Shown one piece after another: positions 1-6,599 of a stretch of 15,350 nt of DNA. Under the pieces are notes generated by a model. The model worked only from the letters and a program-made list of their open reading frames with translations, had not been told where the DNA came from and did not search any database. Origin of the DNA: Rhodoplanes sp049284695 (GTDB lineage Bacteria > Pseudomonadota > Alphaproteobacteria > Rhizobiales > Xanthobacteraceae); contig JBAPYK010000233.1 in assembly GCA_049284695.1 (NCBI GenBank), forward strand, positions 1 through 15,350. The letters run 5' to 3'. Position 1 is the stretch's first letter; each line of letters starts with the position of its first letter. A program made the translations under genes and the position numbers.

Positions 1-446
1 GTCGAGGACTGCGGGAGCGTGAAGCTCGTGCGCGCAATGTAGGGCGACCGCTCGGTGATGATCGAAGTGCCGGCATTGGCGACGATCAACGGGACCTTGG
101 CCTCGGTCGCGAGCGGGGCGACGGCGAGCGCCGCCGGAGTGATGGCGAAGCCGACCAGGAAGTTGACCTTGTCGCGAACGATCAGTTCCTGGGCGAGGCG
201 CTTGGTGTTGTCCGGGACCGCGGCGTCGTCCTTGATGATCAGCTCGATCTTCTTGCCGGCGACGGTGTCGCCGTGCTGCTGCATGTACAGCCGCATGGCC
301 GCGAGCGTCTGTCTGCCGGTCGATTGTTGCTGGCCGGTCATCGCCTCCAGCACCCCGATCTTCACCACGCCCTGAGCCAAGGCCGGCCAAGCGGCGATGA
401 CGCCGAGCGCGAGCGCGGCAATGCTTAGTGCAAGTTTTCGATACAT
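1..446 (-). CDS. ABC transporter substrate-binding protein, branched-chain amino acid type (5' part)
   Basis: Partial gene: the ATG at 446 opens a frame that stays open to the left edge (148 codons visible). The start follows a purine-rich ribosome site (GGGAGGAAAGG). The product begins with a Sec signal peptide: MYRK, a hydrophobic stretch to about residue 22, and a likely cleavage ALA|QG at 24/25. The mature start VVKIGVLEAMTGQQ and the later segments KKIELIIKDD and NFLVGFAITPAALAVAPLA are typical of the first lobe of Peripla_BP_6 (LivK-like) receptors. In aromatic-degrading alphaproteobacteria such receptors often serve aromatic acids as well as amino acids. Its permease and ATPase genes would lie beyond the left edge. 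It is in the same direction as pcaHG, 134 bp downstream of pcaG, so it could be co-transcribed or have its own promoter. Ligand unknown; the family call is firm. Confidence 0.88.
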   Translation of the reverse strand, partial: MYRKLALSIAALALGVIAAWPALAQGVVKIGVLEAMTGQQQSTGRQTLAAMRLYMQQHGDTVAGKKIELIIKDDAAVPDNTKRLAQELIVRDKVNFLVGFAITPAALAVAPLATEAKVPLIVANAGTSIITERSPYIARTSFTLPQSS

Positions 447-580
447 TGCTTTTCCTTTCCTCCCTTTGACTTACGTTTGTTTCTAGGGGCGAAATCCCCC
501 ATTGCCTCATTGCCATATTCACCCATCGAACCGAAATTAGCATTCCGTAACGAATCGACGACGTGGCCGCCTACCCTCCG

Positions 581-1168
581 TCAAACCTCGAAAAAGACCG
601 TTTCCGCTTCGCCCTGCATGCGGATGTCGAAGGTATAGATCGCGCGTCCCTGCGCCATCGCCTTGGCGGCGACGAGCGTCGCGCGCCGATCGGGCGGCAC
701 CAGCGCAAGGATCGCGTCGTCGGCATTGGCGGCCTCGTCGGCGAAATAGATGCGCGTGTAGCTCTGCCGCAGCATGCCGCGCGCGAACACGGCGAGCAAG
801 ACGTGCGGCGCCTGCATCTTTCCGTCGGGACCGGGCACCGGCCCCGGCTTGATCGTGTCGAAAGCGTAGCGTCCCTCGGCGTCGGTGCCGGCACGGCCAA
901 AGCCCTGGAACGCCGTGTTCGGCCGCCGCGGATCGGCCGGGTTCGCGTAACGGCCTTGGGCGTCAGCCTGCCATAACTCGATCATGCAGTCGTTAATCGG
1001 CAGACCGTCGCCGTCGAACACCTGGCCCTCGATACGGATGCGCTCGCCGGATGCGTCCGGAGTCACGAGGTCGGTGCCGAACGTATCTTTCCATGGGTAT
1101 TTCCCCCGGGGGGTCAGCCCATAGGCGAAGTACGGCCCCACCGTCTGCGAAGGCGTGATCTCGGCCAT
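581..1168 (-). CDS. pcaG: Protocatechuate 3,4-dioxygenase, alpha subunit
   Basis: The 195-residue product matches the usual length of PcaG (about 200). It starts with the family hallmark TPSQTVGPYF (residues 5-14) and continues with the intradiol-dioxygenase beta-sandwich: GQVFDGDGLPINDCMIELWQADAQGRY (48-74) and TYDFDIR-like YTFDIRMQGE near the C terminus. With PcaH it forms the alpha-beta protomer of the Fe(III) enzyme that opens protocatechuate between its hydroxyls to 3-carboxy-cis,cis-muconate. As is normal for the alpha chain, it lacks the full set of iron ligands: the beta-chain segment with two His is replaced by a segment reading MQAPHVLLAVFARG. Its ATG directly abuts the pcaH stop (TGAATG), so the two are almost certainly translationally coupled, fitting a 1:1 complex. 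Confidence 0.95.
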   Translation of the reverse strand: MAEITPSQTVGPYFAYGLTPRGKYPWKDTFGTDLVTPDASGERIRIEGQVFDGDGLPINDCMIELWQADAQGRYANPADPRRPNTAFQGFGRAGTDAEGRYAFDTIKPGPVPGPDGKMQAPHVLLAVFARGMLRQSYTRIYFADEAANADDAILALVPPDRRATLVAAKAMAQGRAIYTFDIRMQGEAETVFFEV

Positions 1169-1867
1169 TCACGACTCCATCGGCGTCTGATTGCGCCCGC
1201 GCAGGACGATGTCGAAGCGGAAGGCGAGCGCCCATTCCGGGATCGTGGCTTCGAGATCGAAGCTCGAGATCATGCGATCGCGCGCCCGTTCGTCGGCAAC
1301 CGAATTGAAGATCGGGTCGAACGGAAACAGCGGATCGCCCGGAAAATACATCTGGGTGACCAGACGAGAAATGAAGGCGTGCCCAAAGAGCGAGAAATGG
1401 ATGTGGGACGGGCGCCAAGCGTTATAGTGATTGCCCCAGGGATAGGGACCGGGTTTCACCGTGATGAACTTGTAATAGCCGGTCTCGTCGGTCTTGGCGC
1501 GGCCGGCGCCGGTGAAGTTCGGATCGAGCGGCGCGGGATGCTGATCGACGATGTGGATGTAGCGCCCGCACGCGTTCGCCTGCCAGATTTCGACAAGCGT
1601 GTTGGGGACCGGCCGGCCGTCCTCGTCGAGCACGCGCCCATGCACGATGATCCGTTCGCCGATCGGCTCGCCCGCATGTTGTCGGGTCAAATCCTCGTCG
1701 CCGGGCTGCACCGCGTCCTGGCCGTAGACCGGCCCGGTCAACTCGCTCAGCGTATGGGGAATGATGATGAGCGGTTTGGTCGGCGAGCGTTTCACCGTGC
1801 TCTTGTAGTCGGGATAAAGGCGCGGAGGGAAAGCCCGGAGGCTTTCCGTCGGGAAGAAGAACGTCAT
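1169..1867 (-). CDS. pcaH: Protocatechuate 3,4-dioxygenase, beta (iron-binding) subunit
   Basis: The 232-residue product is the catalytic chain of the intradiol dioxygenase (P. putida PcaH is about 238). The N-terminal PcaH-specific part (PPRLYPDYKSTVKRSP, about 14-29) precedes the dioxygenase fold. All four Fe(III) ligands are visible by comparison with the Pseudomonas enzyme: Tyr103 in ACGRYIH, Tyr142 in KPGPYPW, and His155 and His157 in WRPSHIHFS. The arginine that stabilises the substrate, Arg152, is also present. The acidic/basic C-terminal strand FRFDIVLRGR is conserved. It should therefore be active on protocatechuate; no decay is seen. It is the first gene of a pcaHG pair, about 105 bp downstream of pcaF on the same strand. 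That gap is long enough for a separate promoter. Confidence 0.96.
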   Translation of the reverse strand: MTFFFPTESLRAFPPRLYPDYKSTVKRSPTKPLIIIPHTLSELTGPVYGQDAVQPGDEDLTRQHAGEPIGERIIVHGRVLDEDGRPVPNTLVEIWQANACGRYIHIVDQHPAPLDPNFTGAGRAKTDETGYYKFITVKPGPYPWGNHYNAWRPSHIHFSLFGHAFISRLVTQMYFPGDPLFPFDPIFNSVADERARDRMISSFDLEATIPEWALAFRFDIVLRGRNQTPMES

Positions 1868-1904
1868 CGCGATCCCCGGGTCGTGTGGTTGATTGTTGGC
1901 TCTT

Positions 1905-1937
1905 TCAAGCTTAAACCTTTTTCGGCCTCGGTGTCAG
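1905..1937 (-). promoter_or_regulatory. Candidate promoter for pcaHG
   Basis: Read on the minus strand, CTGACA (1932-1937) resembles a -35 box. About 17 bases on lies an AT-richer TTTAAGCTTGAAAG patch (about 1902-1915) that could hold a poor -10. The ATG of pcaH is about 40 bases further. The gap of 105 bp between pcaF and pcaH has no gene and no obvious terminator. The match to consensus is weak, so read-through from pcaF is equally possible. Confidence 0.25.
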
Positions 1938-1972
1938 CCCTTTCGTGTGGTCGGAATACAAACAATTTGCGC

Positions 1973-3178
1973 TCATGCTCGCTCCAGCGCGAGTGAGACC
2001 CCTTGTCCCACCCCGACGCACATGGTGGCGAGGCCGAGCCGGCCGGATCGTTGTTCGAGCGCATGCGCCGTGGTGAGCGCGAGACGCGCCCCCGACATGC
2101 CGAGCGGATGACCGAGCGCGATCGCGCCGCCGTTCGGGTTCACATGCTCGGCGTCGTCGGCAAGGCCGAGCTGGCGGAGGCAGGCGAGCGATTGCGCGGC
2201 GAACGCCTCGTTCAGCTCGATCACGTCGAAATCGCTGATCCGCAGCTTCAGCCGCTCCATCAGCTTGCGGGTCGCAGGGACCGGGCCGATCCCCATGATG
2301 CGCGGCGGCACCCCCGCCGAGGCGATGCCGAGAATGCGCGCGCGCGGCGTCAGCCCGAGCCGATTCACCGCCTGTTCCGAGGCGACGATCATCGCGGCGG
2401 CGCCGTCGTTGACGCCGGAGGCGTTGCCCGCGGTCACCGTGCCGGGGCTGCGGAACGGCGTCTTCAGCTTGGCGAGTTGGTCGAGCGTCGTGTCGGGGCG
2501 CGGATGCTCGTCCTTGTCGATCCGGATCGGGCCGGCCTTGCCGCCGGGCGCCTCCACCGGCACGATCTCGGCGGCGAAGAAGCCGGAGGCGATCGCCTTG
2601 CCGGCGCGCTGCTGCGAACGGAGCGCGTAGGCGTCCTGGTCTTTGCGCGCGATCTGAAATTCCTCGGCGACGTTCTCGGCCGTTTCCGGCATCGAATCGA
2701 TGCCGTATTGAGCTTTGATGACCGGATTGACGAAGCGCCAGCCGATCGTAGTGTCGAACACCTCGTTGGTGCGCTGGAACGCTTCCGCCGCCTTGCCCAT
2801 GACAAAGGGCGCCCGCGTCATCGATTCAACACCGCCGGCAATGGCGAACTCGATCTCGCCGGCTTTGACCGCACGCGCCGCCGCACCGACGGCGTTAAGC
2901 CCGGACGCGCACAGCCGATTGACGGTCATGGCGGGAACGGTGTCGGGCAGATGGGAAAGCAACACCGCCATCCGCGCGACATTGCGGTTGTCTTCGCCCG
3001 CCTGGTTGGCGCAGCCGAGATACACCTCGTCGAGCTGCGACCAGTCGACCGCGGGATGACGGGCGATGAGCGCCTTCAGCGGGATCGCGGCGAGATCGTC
3101 GGCGCGCACCTTGGCGAGCGCGCCGCCATAGCGGCCGATGGGCGTACGCACCCCCTCGCAAATGAAAGCGTGAGGCAT
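1973..3178 (-). CDS. pcaF: 3-oxoadipyl-CoA thiolase (acetyl-CoA C-acyltransferase)
   Basis: The 401-residue product is a full-length thiolase, the length of PcaF/PaaJ. The nucleophile Cys90 lies in NRLCASGLNAVG. The other catalytic residues are in NEAF (about 317-320), His357 in GGAIALGHPLGMSGAR and Cys387 in MCVGVGQG. The N-terminal ICEGVRTPIGRYGGAL and the segment VYLGCANQAGEDNRNVARM are characteristic of 3-oxoadipyl-CoA thiolases. It cleaves 3-oxoadipyl-CoA with CoA to succinyl-CoA and acetyl-CoA, the last step of the beta-ketoadipate pathway, so it works directly after the CoA-transferase encoded upstream on the same strand. The start at 3178 is preceded by GGGAGAG about eight bases upstream. 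A 3-ketoacyl-CoA thiolase of phenylacetate breakdown would look similar, but the pca neighbours favour pcaF. Confidence 0.93.
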   Translation of the reverse strand: MPHAFICEGVRTPIGRYGGALAKVRADDLAAIPLKALIARHPAVDWSQLDEVYLGCANQAGEDNRNVARMAVLLSHLPDTVPAMTVNRLCASGLNAVGAAARAVKAGEIEFAIAGGVESMTRAPFVMGKAAEAFQRTNEVFDTTIGWRFVNPVIKAQYGIDSMPETAENVAEEFQIARKDQDAYALRSQQRAGKAIASGFFAAEIVPVEAPGGKAGPIRIDKDEHPRPDTTLDQLAKLKTPFRSPGTVTAGNASGVNDGAAAMIVASEQAVNRLGLTPRARILGIASAGVPPRIMGIGPVPATRKLMERLKLRISDFDVIELNEAFAAQSLACLRQLGLADDAEHVNPNGGAIALGHPLGMSGARLALTTAHALEQRSGRLGLATMCVGVGQGVSLALERA

Positions 3179-3203
3179 CGGCGGTTCTCTCCCGGTCGGT
3201 CAT

Positions 3204-3216
3204 TATTTTAAGATAG
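3204..3216 (-). promoter_or_regulatory. AT-rich element upstream of pcaF, candidate -10/operator
   Basis: On the minus strand this reads CTATCTTAAAATA, 26-38 bases before the pcaF ATG, and contains TAAAAT, five of six matches to the -10 consensus. A close variant, CTATCTAAATAG, lies at a similar distance (about 31 bases) before the pcaI ATG. The shared placement in front of two genes of one pathway suggests a common promoter element or regulator site. The -35 region is poor, which would fit an activator-dependent promoter. This is a visual match only. Confidence 0.35.
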
Positions 3217-3340
3217 ATCAGTGCCGGTAATCACGCGCCGGATCAAGCCGTTGCTGATCAAAATGAAGGGCGTGCAACCCGCGATTTTGGCTGGAATCGA
3301 CGTGGCAGGTCACCCGTCTCGCACCGGATGGGAAAAGTTG

Positions 3341-3535
3341 TCAGATCGTATCGGGCCGATCATCGGTATCGAGGACAATGGTGCCGACGGCGCGCGACAC
3401 GCAAGCACATAACTTGTGGTTCTCTTTTTTCTGCGCCTCGCTGAGAAAAACATCGCGATGGTCGATCCGGCCATCAAACGATACAACCGTCATGGTGGAT
3501 AAGCCGCACTCGCCCTTGCGGCGATCCGACATCAT
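3341..3535 (-). pseudogene. Remnant of a phthalate-dioxygenase-reductase-type 2Fe-2S ferredoxin domain
   Basis: An open frame of about 64 codons just downstream of pcaJ reads as the C-terminal plant-type ferredoxin domain of ring-hydroxylating-oxygenase reductases (VanB/phthalate dioxygenase reductase family). Diagnostic segments are KGECG, then IDHRDVFLSEAQKKEN, then LCACVSRAVGTIVLDTD. The family's cluster motif is C-x4-C-x2-C plus a later Cys. Only the middle Cys (in GECG) and the last (in CVSRA) remain. The first is an Arg (CGC) and the third a Ser (TCC), each one base away from a Cys codon. The FMN and NAD domains (over 200 residues) that should precede it are absent; pcaJ occupies that space and ends at 3561. 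I infer a decayed relic without a bound cluster. The frame itself has no internal stop, so a short expressed protein cannot be excluded. The frame can be extended to an ATG at 3598 inside pcaJ, but that part has no family likeness. Confidence 0.6.
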
Positions 3536-3560
3536 TGGCTTCCCAGGTCGGCGACGAGCC

Positions 3561-4337
3561 CTAGGCTTGGCCCGCATGGGCGCGCTTGGTGCGGGCATGC
3601 AGGTCGCGGAGGACTTCGAGTTCGTGGGCGGACGGCGGCGGCGTCTCTGTCAGCGTCCGCGCAAAGCGCACCGCCCAGCCGGTGTTTGCTTTGATCTGGT
3701 CCACCGTGATCCCCGGATGGATCGAGACGACGGTCATCTCGCGGCTTTCAGGGTCCGGCTCGAACACGCATAAATCGGTGATGAGCTTGGTTGGGCCCTT
3801 GGTTTTGATGCCGAGCCGGGCGCGGTGATCGCCGCCCTCCCCGTGTCCGAGCGAGGTGACGAAGTCGAGCTTGTCGACGAAGCTGCGTTTGCTCTGCCGC
3901 ATGGTGATGAAAATTTCGCCGCAGCAACTGGCGATCTCGGGGGCGCCGCCCGACCCGGGCAGCCGCACCGTCGGCTTGTCATAGGGGCCGATCACGATGG
4001 TGTTCAGGTTGGCGAAGCGGTCGATCTGGGCGCCGCCAAGAAACCCGACGGTGATCCGGCCGCCCTGGAGCCAATACCGGAACATTTCCGGCACGGACAC
4101 GGTGGTCAGCGCCGTCTCGCACAATTCGCCGTCGCCGATCGAGAGCGGCAGCACGTTAGGCTTGGTTTCGATCGTCCCCGACTCGTAAATCAGCTTGATC
4201 CCCGGCGCGTGCGTGAGCCGGGCGAGATTGCACGCCGCCGACGGCAGGTCGATGCCGACGAAGCAGACATCCGTTGACCTGAGCGCGCGGGCGGCGGCGG
4301 CCGTCATCATTTCAGTGGCGGTGTAAGCGAGCGCCAT
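3561..4337 (-). CDS. pcaJ: 3-oxoadipate CoA-transferase, beta subunit (CatJ/GctB-like)
   Basis: The 258-residue product belongs to the class I CoA-transferase beta chains, in the longer CatJ/glutaconate-CoA-transferase-B branch (about 260 residues) rather than the short Pseudomonas putida PcaJ (about 213). Glu52 in IYESGTI is in the position of the catalytic glutamate that forms the enzyme-CoA thioester. The LPGSGGAPEIAS segment (about 127-138) and VTSLGHGEGG are typical of this branch. With the next subunit upstream it moves CoA from succinyl-CoA to 3-oxoadipate, making the substrate of PcaF. Its ATG is 9 bp after the pcaI stop, and the pcaI stop codon overlaps its ribosome site (TGAGGAA), so the pair is coupled. 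Other 3-oxo or dicarboxylic acids are possible substrates in this family; the pca context supports 3-oxoadipate. Confidence 0.88.
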   Translation of the reverse strand: MALAYTATEMMTAAAARALRSTDVCFVGIDLPSAACNLARLTHAPGIKLIYESGTIETKPNVLPLSIGDGELCETALTTVSVPEMFRYWLQGGRITVGFLGGAQIDRFANLNTIVIGPYDKPTVRLPGSGGAPEIASCCGEIFITMRQSKRSFVDKLDFVTSLGHGEGGDHRARLGIKTKGPTKLITDLCVFEPDPESREMTVVSIHPGITVDQIKANTGWAVRFARTLTETPPPSAHELEVLRDLHARTKRAHAGQA

Positions 4338-4346
4338 GATCGTTCC

Positions 4347-5204
4347 TCACGCGTTTGCGGCCAGCCGGTGCCGATGGGCGGCGAAGGCGTCCGGTCCCTT
4401 GTCCAACACGTTCGCCTTCATCCAGGCGAGGAAGCCGTCGCGGTCGCGCGCGACGTCGTCCCATGCGAGATAGAACGCATTGTCCCGTCTGTAATATCCG
4501 CTCGCATAGGACGGATGCGCGCCGCCCGGCACATGGGCCACCGCAGTCACCGTCCACGACGGCAGGATGACCGCGTTCGGGCTGCGCGGGCCGAAGTCCT
4601 CGACGATTTCCTCAACCGTGACGAGCGCCCGTTTGGCCGCCAGCACCGCCTCCTTCTGCACGCCGAGAATGCCTTCGATCAGCACATTGCCGGCGCGATC
4701 GGCCTTGAGCGCATGGATGATCGCCGCATCCGGCCGCAGCGCCGGAACCGCGGCGAGCGTCTCGCCCGTGAAAGGACAGGTGACGGTGCGGATATTCGGA
4801 TTGACCTTCGGCAGATCGGTCCCGAGATACCCGCGGAACACAGCGAAGGGCAATCCCGCCGCACCGGCCGCGTAAGCATTGGCCATCGCGGCGTGGGAAT
4901 GCTCTTCGAGCGCGAGGGGACGCGGCCACCCTTTCTCAACCGCATCGCGCAACCGATACAGCGAACCGACGCCCGGATTTCCGCCCCAGGAAAAGACGAG
5001 CTTCTCGGCGCAGCCCATGCCGATCAGCTGATCGTAGATGATGTCCGGGGTCATGCGCACAAGCGTCAGCCGCTGGCGGCCCTGACGGATAATCTCATGG
5101 GCGGCGGCGAACGGAATCAGATGGGTAAACCCCTCCATTGCCACGGTGTCGCCGTCGGCGACCGTGGCGGCGACACCGTCGGCAAGAGACATGAACTCTG
5201 ACAT
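4347..5204 (-). CDS. pcaI: 3-oxoadipate CoA-transferase, alpha subunit (CatI/GctA-like)
   Basis: The 285-residue product is the alpha chain partner of the downstream beta subunit. It carries the class I CoA-transferase features DGDTVAMEGFTHLIPFAAAHEIIRQ (about 17-41), LTLVRMTPD, the glycine-rich SWGGNPGVGSLYRLRDAVEKGWP (about 72-94) and ADRAGNVLIEG. The length again fits CatI/GctA (about 280) and not the 230-residue PcaI of P. putida. It is the first gene of the leftward pca block, with an AGGAT ribosome site nine bases before the ATG at 5204. A likely promoter and an inverted repeat lie just upstream. It catalyses, with the beta chain, activation of 3-oxoadipate using succinyl-CoA. Confidence 0.88.
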   Translation of the reverse strand: MSEFMSLADGVAATVADGDTVAMEGFTHLIPFAAAHEIIRQGRQRLTLVRMTPDIIYDQLIGMGCAEKLVFSWGGNPGVGSLYRLRDAVEKGWPRPLALEEHSHAAMANAYAAGAAGLPFAVFRGYLGTDLPKVNPNIRTVTCPFTGETLAAVPALRPDAAIIHALKADRAGNVLIEGILGVQKEAVLAAKRALVTVEEIVEDFGPRSPNAVILPSWTVTAVAHVPGGAHPSYASGYYRRDNAFYLAWDDVARDRDGFLAWMKANVLDKGPDAFAAHRHRLAANA

Positions 5205-5234
5205 TCGGGATCATCCTGCGGAGAAGCTGGAGGC

Positions 5235-5265
5235 CTATTTAGATAGTTTCCGGCCCGACGGAAAC
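5235..5265. promoter_or_regulatory. Inverted repeat and -10-like element upstream of pcaI
   Basis: A perfect 7-bp inverted repeat, GTTTCCG (5246-5252) and CGGAAAC (5259-5265) with a 6-base centre, directly joins the symmetric AT-rich element CTATTTAGATAG (5235-5246). The latter reads CTATCTAAATAG towards pcaI and would sit where a -10 is expected, about 31 bases before the ATG. The repeat would then overlap the -35 region, a place typical for regulator binding. No regulator of the PcaQ/PcaR type is encoded in the window; the MarR protein at 6008-6559 is the only local candidate. The rest of the gap between pcaI and the thioesterase (5205-5541) holds no other gene that I can support, and no convincing rightward promoter. 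Confidence 0.45.
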
Positions 5266-5541
5266 CGCGTCGGCATGGCGGCCCGCGGGCCATATCCGGC
5301 GGTGCGTGGATGCCGACGCGCTCCTCTGCCGCCGAACTGCGCTTGACCCGCTTGTCTTGCCAGTGCCATTCACCTCGGGCGATGATCCGGCTCGCCACTT
5401 GCATGTGCGGCCCCGCCGGCGTCCGCGCCGTCAATCGCCGACACAGCTGTACGGAAACCCGCTTCGATGTACGACGCTCCCCCCTGGCTCGAGACCGATC
5501 AGTCCGGCGACGGCACCCGCTGGCCGGCGCGAAAAAAGGGC

Positions 5542-5961
5542 ATGCTGACCAACCGCCGGACGGTGCGCATCGAATGGGGCGATTGCGATCCCGCGGGGAT
5601 CGTCTTTTATCCGCGCTATTTCGCCATGTTCGACACCAGCACCACGGCGCTGTTCGAACGCGCCCTCGGCATGACCAAGTTCGAGTTTTTGCGCGCCTAT
5701 GACATTGTCGGTTATCCAATGGTCGATACGCGGGCGCGCTTCCTCGAGGCGAGCCGGTTCGGCGACGTGACGGTGATCGAGACGACCGTGGCCGAGATCA
5801 AGCGGTCGAGCTTCAATATCGTGCATCGCCTGCTGCGCCACGAGGAGCTCGCGGTCGAGGGATTCGAGACGCGGGTGTGGGCGGGGCGCGATCCCACCAA
5901 TCCGGAAAAGCTGAAGTCGAAACCAATCCCGGCCGAGGTGATCGCGCGGTTGCGCGGTTAG
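5542..5961 (+). CDS. 4-hydroxybenzoyl-CoA thioesterase-like hotdog protein
   Basis: From the ATG at 5542 the product has 139 residues, the normal length of the Pseudomonas 4-hydroxybenzoyl-CoA thioesterase (141). The hallmark EWGDCDPAGIVFYPRYF is present, and the second Asp of GDCDPAG matches catalytic Asp17 of that enzyme. The FGDVTVIETTVAEIKRSSFNIVHRL segment is the second half of the hotdog fold. It would hydrolyse an aryl-CoA such as 4-hydroxybenzoyl-CoA in the cytoplasm. The frame extends upstream to an ATG at 5467 (164 residues). Those 25 extra residues look unlike the family, and an AAAAAAGGG stretch sits just before 5542, though closer than ideal. It is divergent from pcaI and convergent with the MarR gene. 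A YbgC-like acyl-CoA thioesterase of other specificity is the main alternative. Confidence 0.85.
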   Translation: MLTNRRTVRIEWGDCDPAGIVFYPRYFAMFDTSTTALFERALGMTKFEFLRAYDIVGYPMVDTRARFLEASRFGDVTVIETTVAEIKRSSFNIVHRLLRHEELAVEGFETRVWAGRDPTNPEKLKSKPIPAEVIARLRG

Positions 5962-6007
5962 ACCCCGGACGTGCCCCTTGCGGCCTTTGCCCGGCGCTCC
6001 CTGCTGT

Positions 6008-6559
6008 TCAGCCGCGCCTCGACGGCCGTCCGTTCGTGCGATCGCCCAACAGCTCCCCCTCGATACGGCGCAGTATCGACAAGAAATGCGCGCGGTCGCG
6101 GCGGCCGATAATGCGATCGAGATTGCGGTCGTGGACAACGGCGCAGGCGGCGAGCTGCTTGAGCATGCGCTCGCCGGCTGCGGTCAAGGCGAGCTGATAG
6201 GTGCGGCGGTCGTCCGGCGTCCGCACGCGGCGAACGAGCCCCCGCCTCACCAGATCGTTGAGAACGGGGGTCAAGGTCGACTTGTCTCGGCCGTTGGCCA
6301 GGCTGAGCGCGGTTTGGCTGATGCCCGGGTTGCGGCCGATCAGCATCAAGGTCGCAAACCGGCCCGGTCTTATCTTCACGTCATGCGTCAGCCGGGCGAA
6401 GGCTTGGAACGAGGCGGATTGCGCCATCCGCAGGCGGAAGCCGACCCAGTTCTCCAGCGGGCCATAGTCGATCGCGTTGGCCTGCGCGGGTCGTTTGACC
6501 GGTTTCGGCTTTCGAGGCACTGCAGTCTCCATCGTTTGAACTGGCATCACGCGCTGCAC
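6008..6559 (-). CDS. MarR-family transcriptional regulator
   Basis: The product (up to 183 residues) is a winged-helix MarR protein. The core starts near DYGPLENWVGFRLRMAQ (about 31-47). The recognition region follows in GISQTALSLANGRDKSTLTPVLNDLVRRGLVRR (about 79-111), then the wing TPDDRRTYQLALTAAGE (114-130) with the conserved D-x-R pair, and C-terminal dimerisation helices. The longest frame begins with GTG at 6559; ATGs at 6547 and 6532 are alternatives, and none has a clear ribosome site. A basic, proline-rich N-terminal extension (RKPKPVKRP) precedes the core. It is divergent from the TRAP/iorAB operon and convergent with the thioesterase gene, so it is the likely controller of one or both. 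Known relatives of aromatic pathways (BadR, CouR) respond to aromatic acids or aryl-CoA, which would suit this neighbourhood; the ligand here is unknown. Confidence 0.9.
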   Translation of the reverse strand: MQRVMPVQTMETAVPRKPKPVKRPAQANAIDYGPLENWVGFRLRMAQSASFQAFARLTHDVKIRPGRFATLMLIGRNPGISQTALSLANGRDKSTLTPVLNDLVRRGLVRRVRTPDDRRTYQLALTAAGERMLKQLAACAVVHDRNLDRIIGRRDRAHFLSILRRIEGELLGDRTNGRPSRRG

Positions 6560-6562
6560 GGA

Positions 6563-6599
6563 CGGCGCGCACGTCCGGGTTCGCCCGTTGCGCGCGCCG
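6563..6599. repeat. Inverted repeat in the marR leader region
   Basis: CGGCGCGC (6563-6570) and GCGCGCCG (6592-6599) are perfect 8-bp arms. A smaller CGGG/CCCG hairpin (6576-6579, 6584-6587) lies inside the 21-base loop. A run of eight A follows at 6600-6607. The A-run lies on the wrong side for a terminator in either direction, so this is more likely a leader hairpin or regulator site. The rest of the marR-dctP gap (6608-6722) is AT-richer and should hold the TRAP operon promoter. I do not see clean -35/-10 boxes there. Confidence 0.35.

Noticed and set aside
486..500. GGGG-CGAAAT-CCCC repeat between pcaG and the ABC receptor gene
   Set aside because: A 4-bp stem without a T-run is too weak to call a terminator or operator.
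2003..3211. Open frame of about 400 codons on the plus strand opposite pcaF
   Set aside because: It is the antisense shadow of a thiolase with all catalytic residues; its product is Arg/Gly/His-rich low-complexity with no recognisable domain, as GC-rich antisense frames usually are.
3221..3412. Small plus-strand frame of 63 codons in the pcaJ-pcaF gap
   Set aside because: No ribosome site or recognisable domain, and it overlaps the ferredoxin-domain relic on the other strand, which has clear family motifs.
4079..4097. Palindrome CCGGAACATTTCCGG inside pcaJ
   Set aside because: It lies in well-conserved coding sequence and a 6-bp arm is expected by chance in GC-rich DNA; no gene start is near.
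5962..6007. Possible bidirectional terminator between the convergent thioesterase and marR genes
   Set aside because: The 46-bp gap has no inverted repeat with a T-run.
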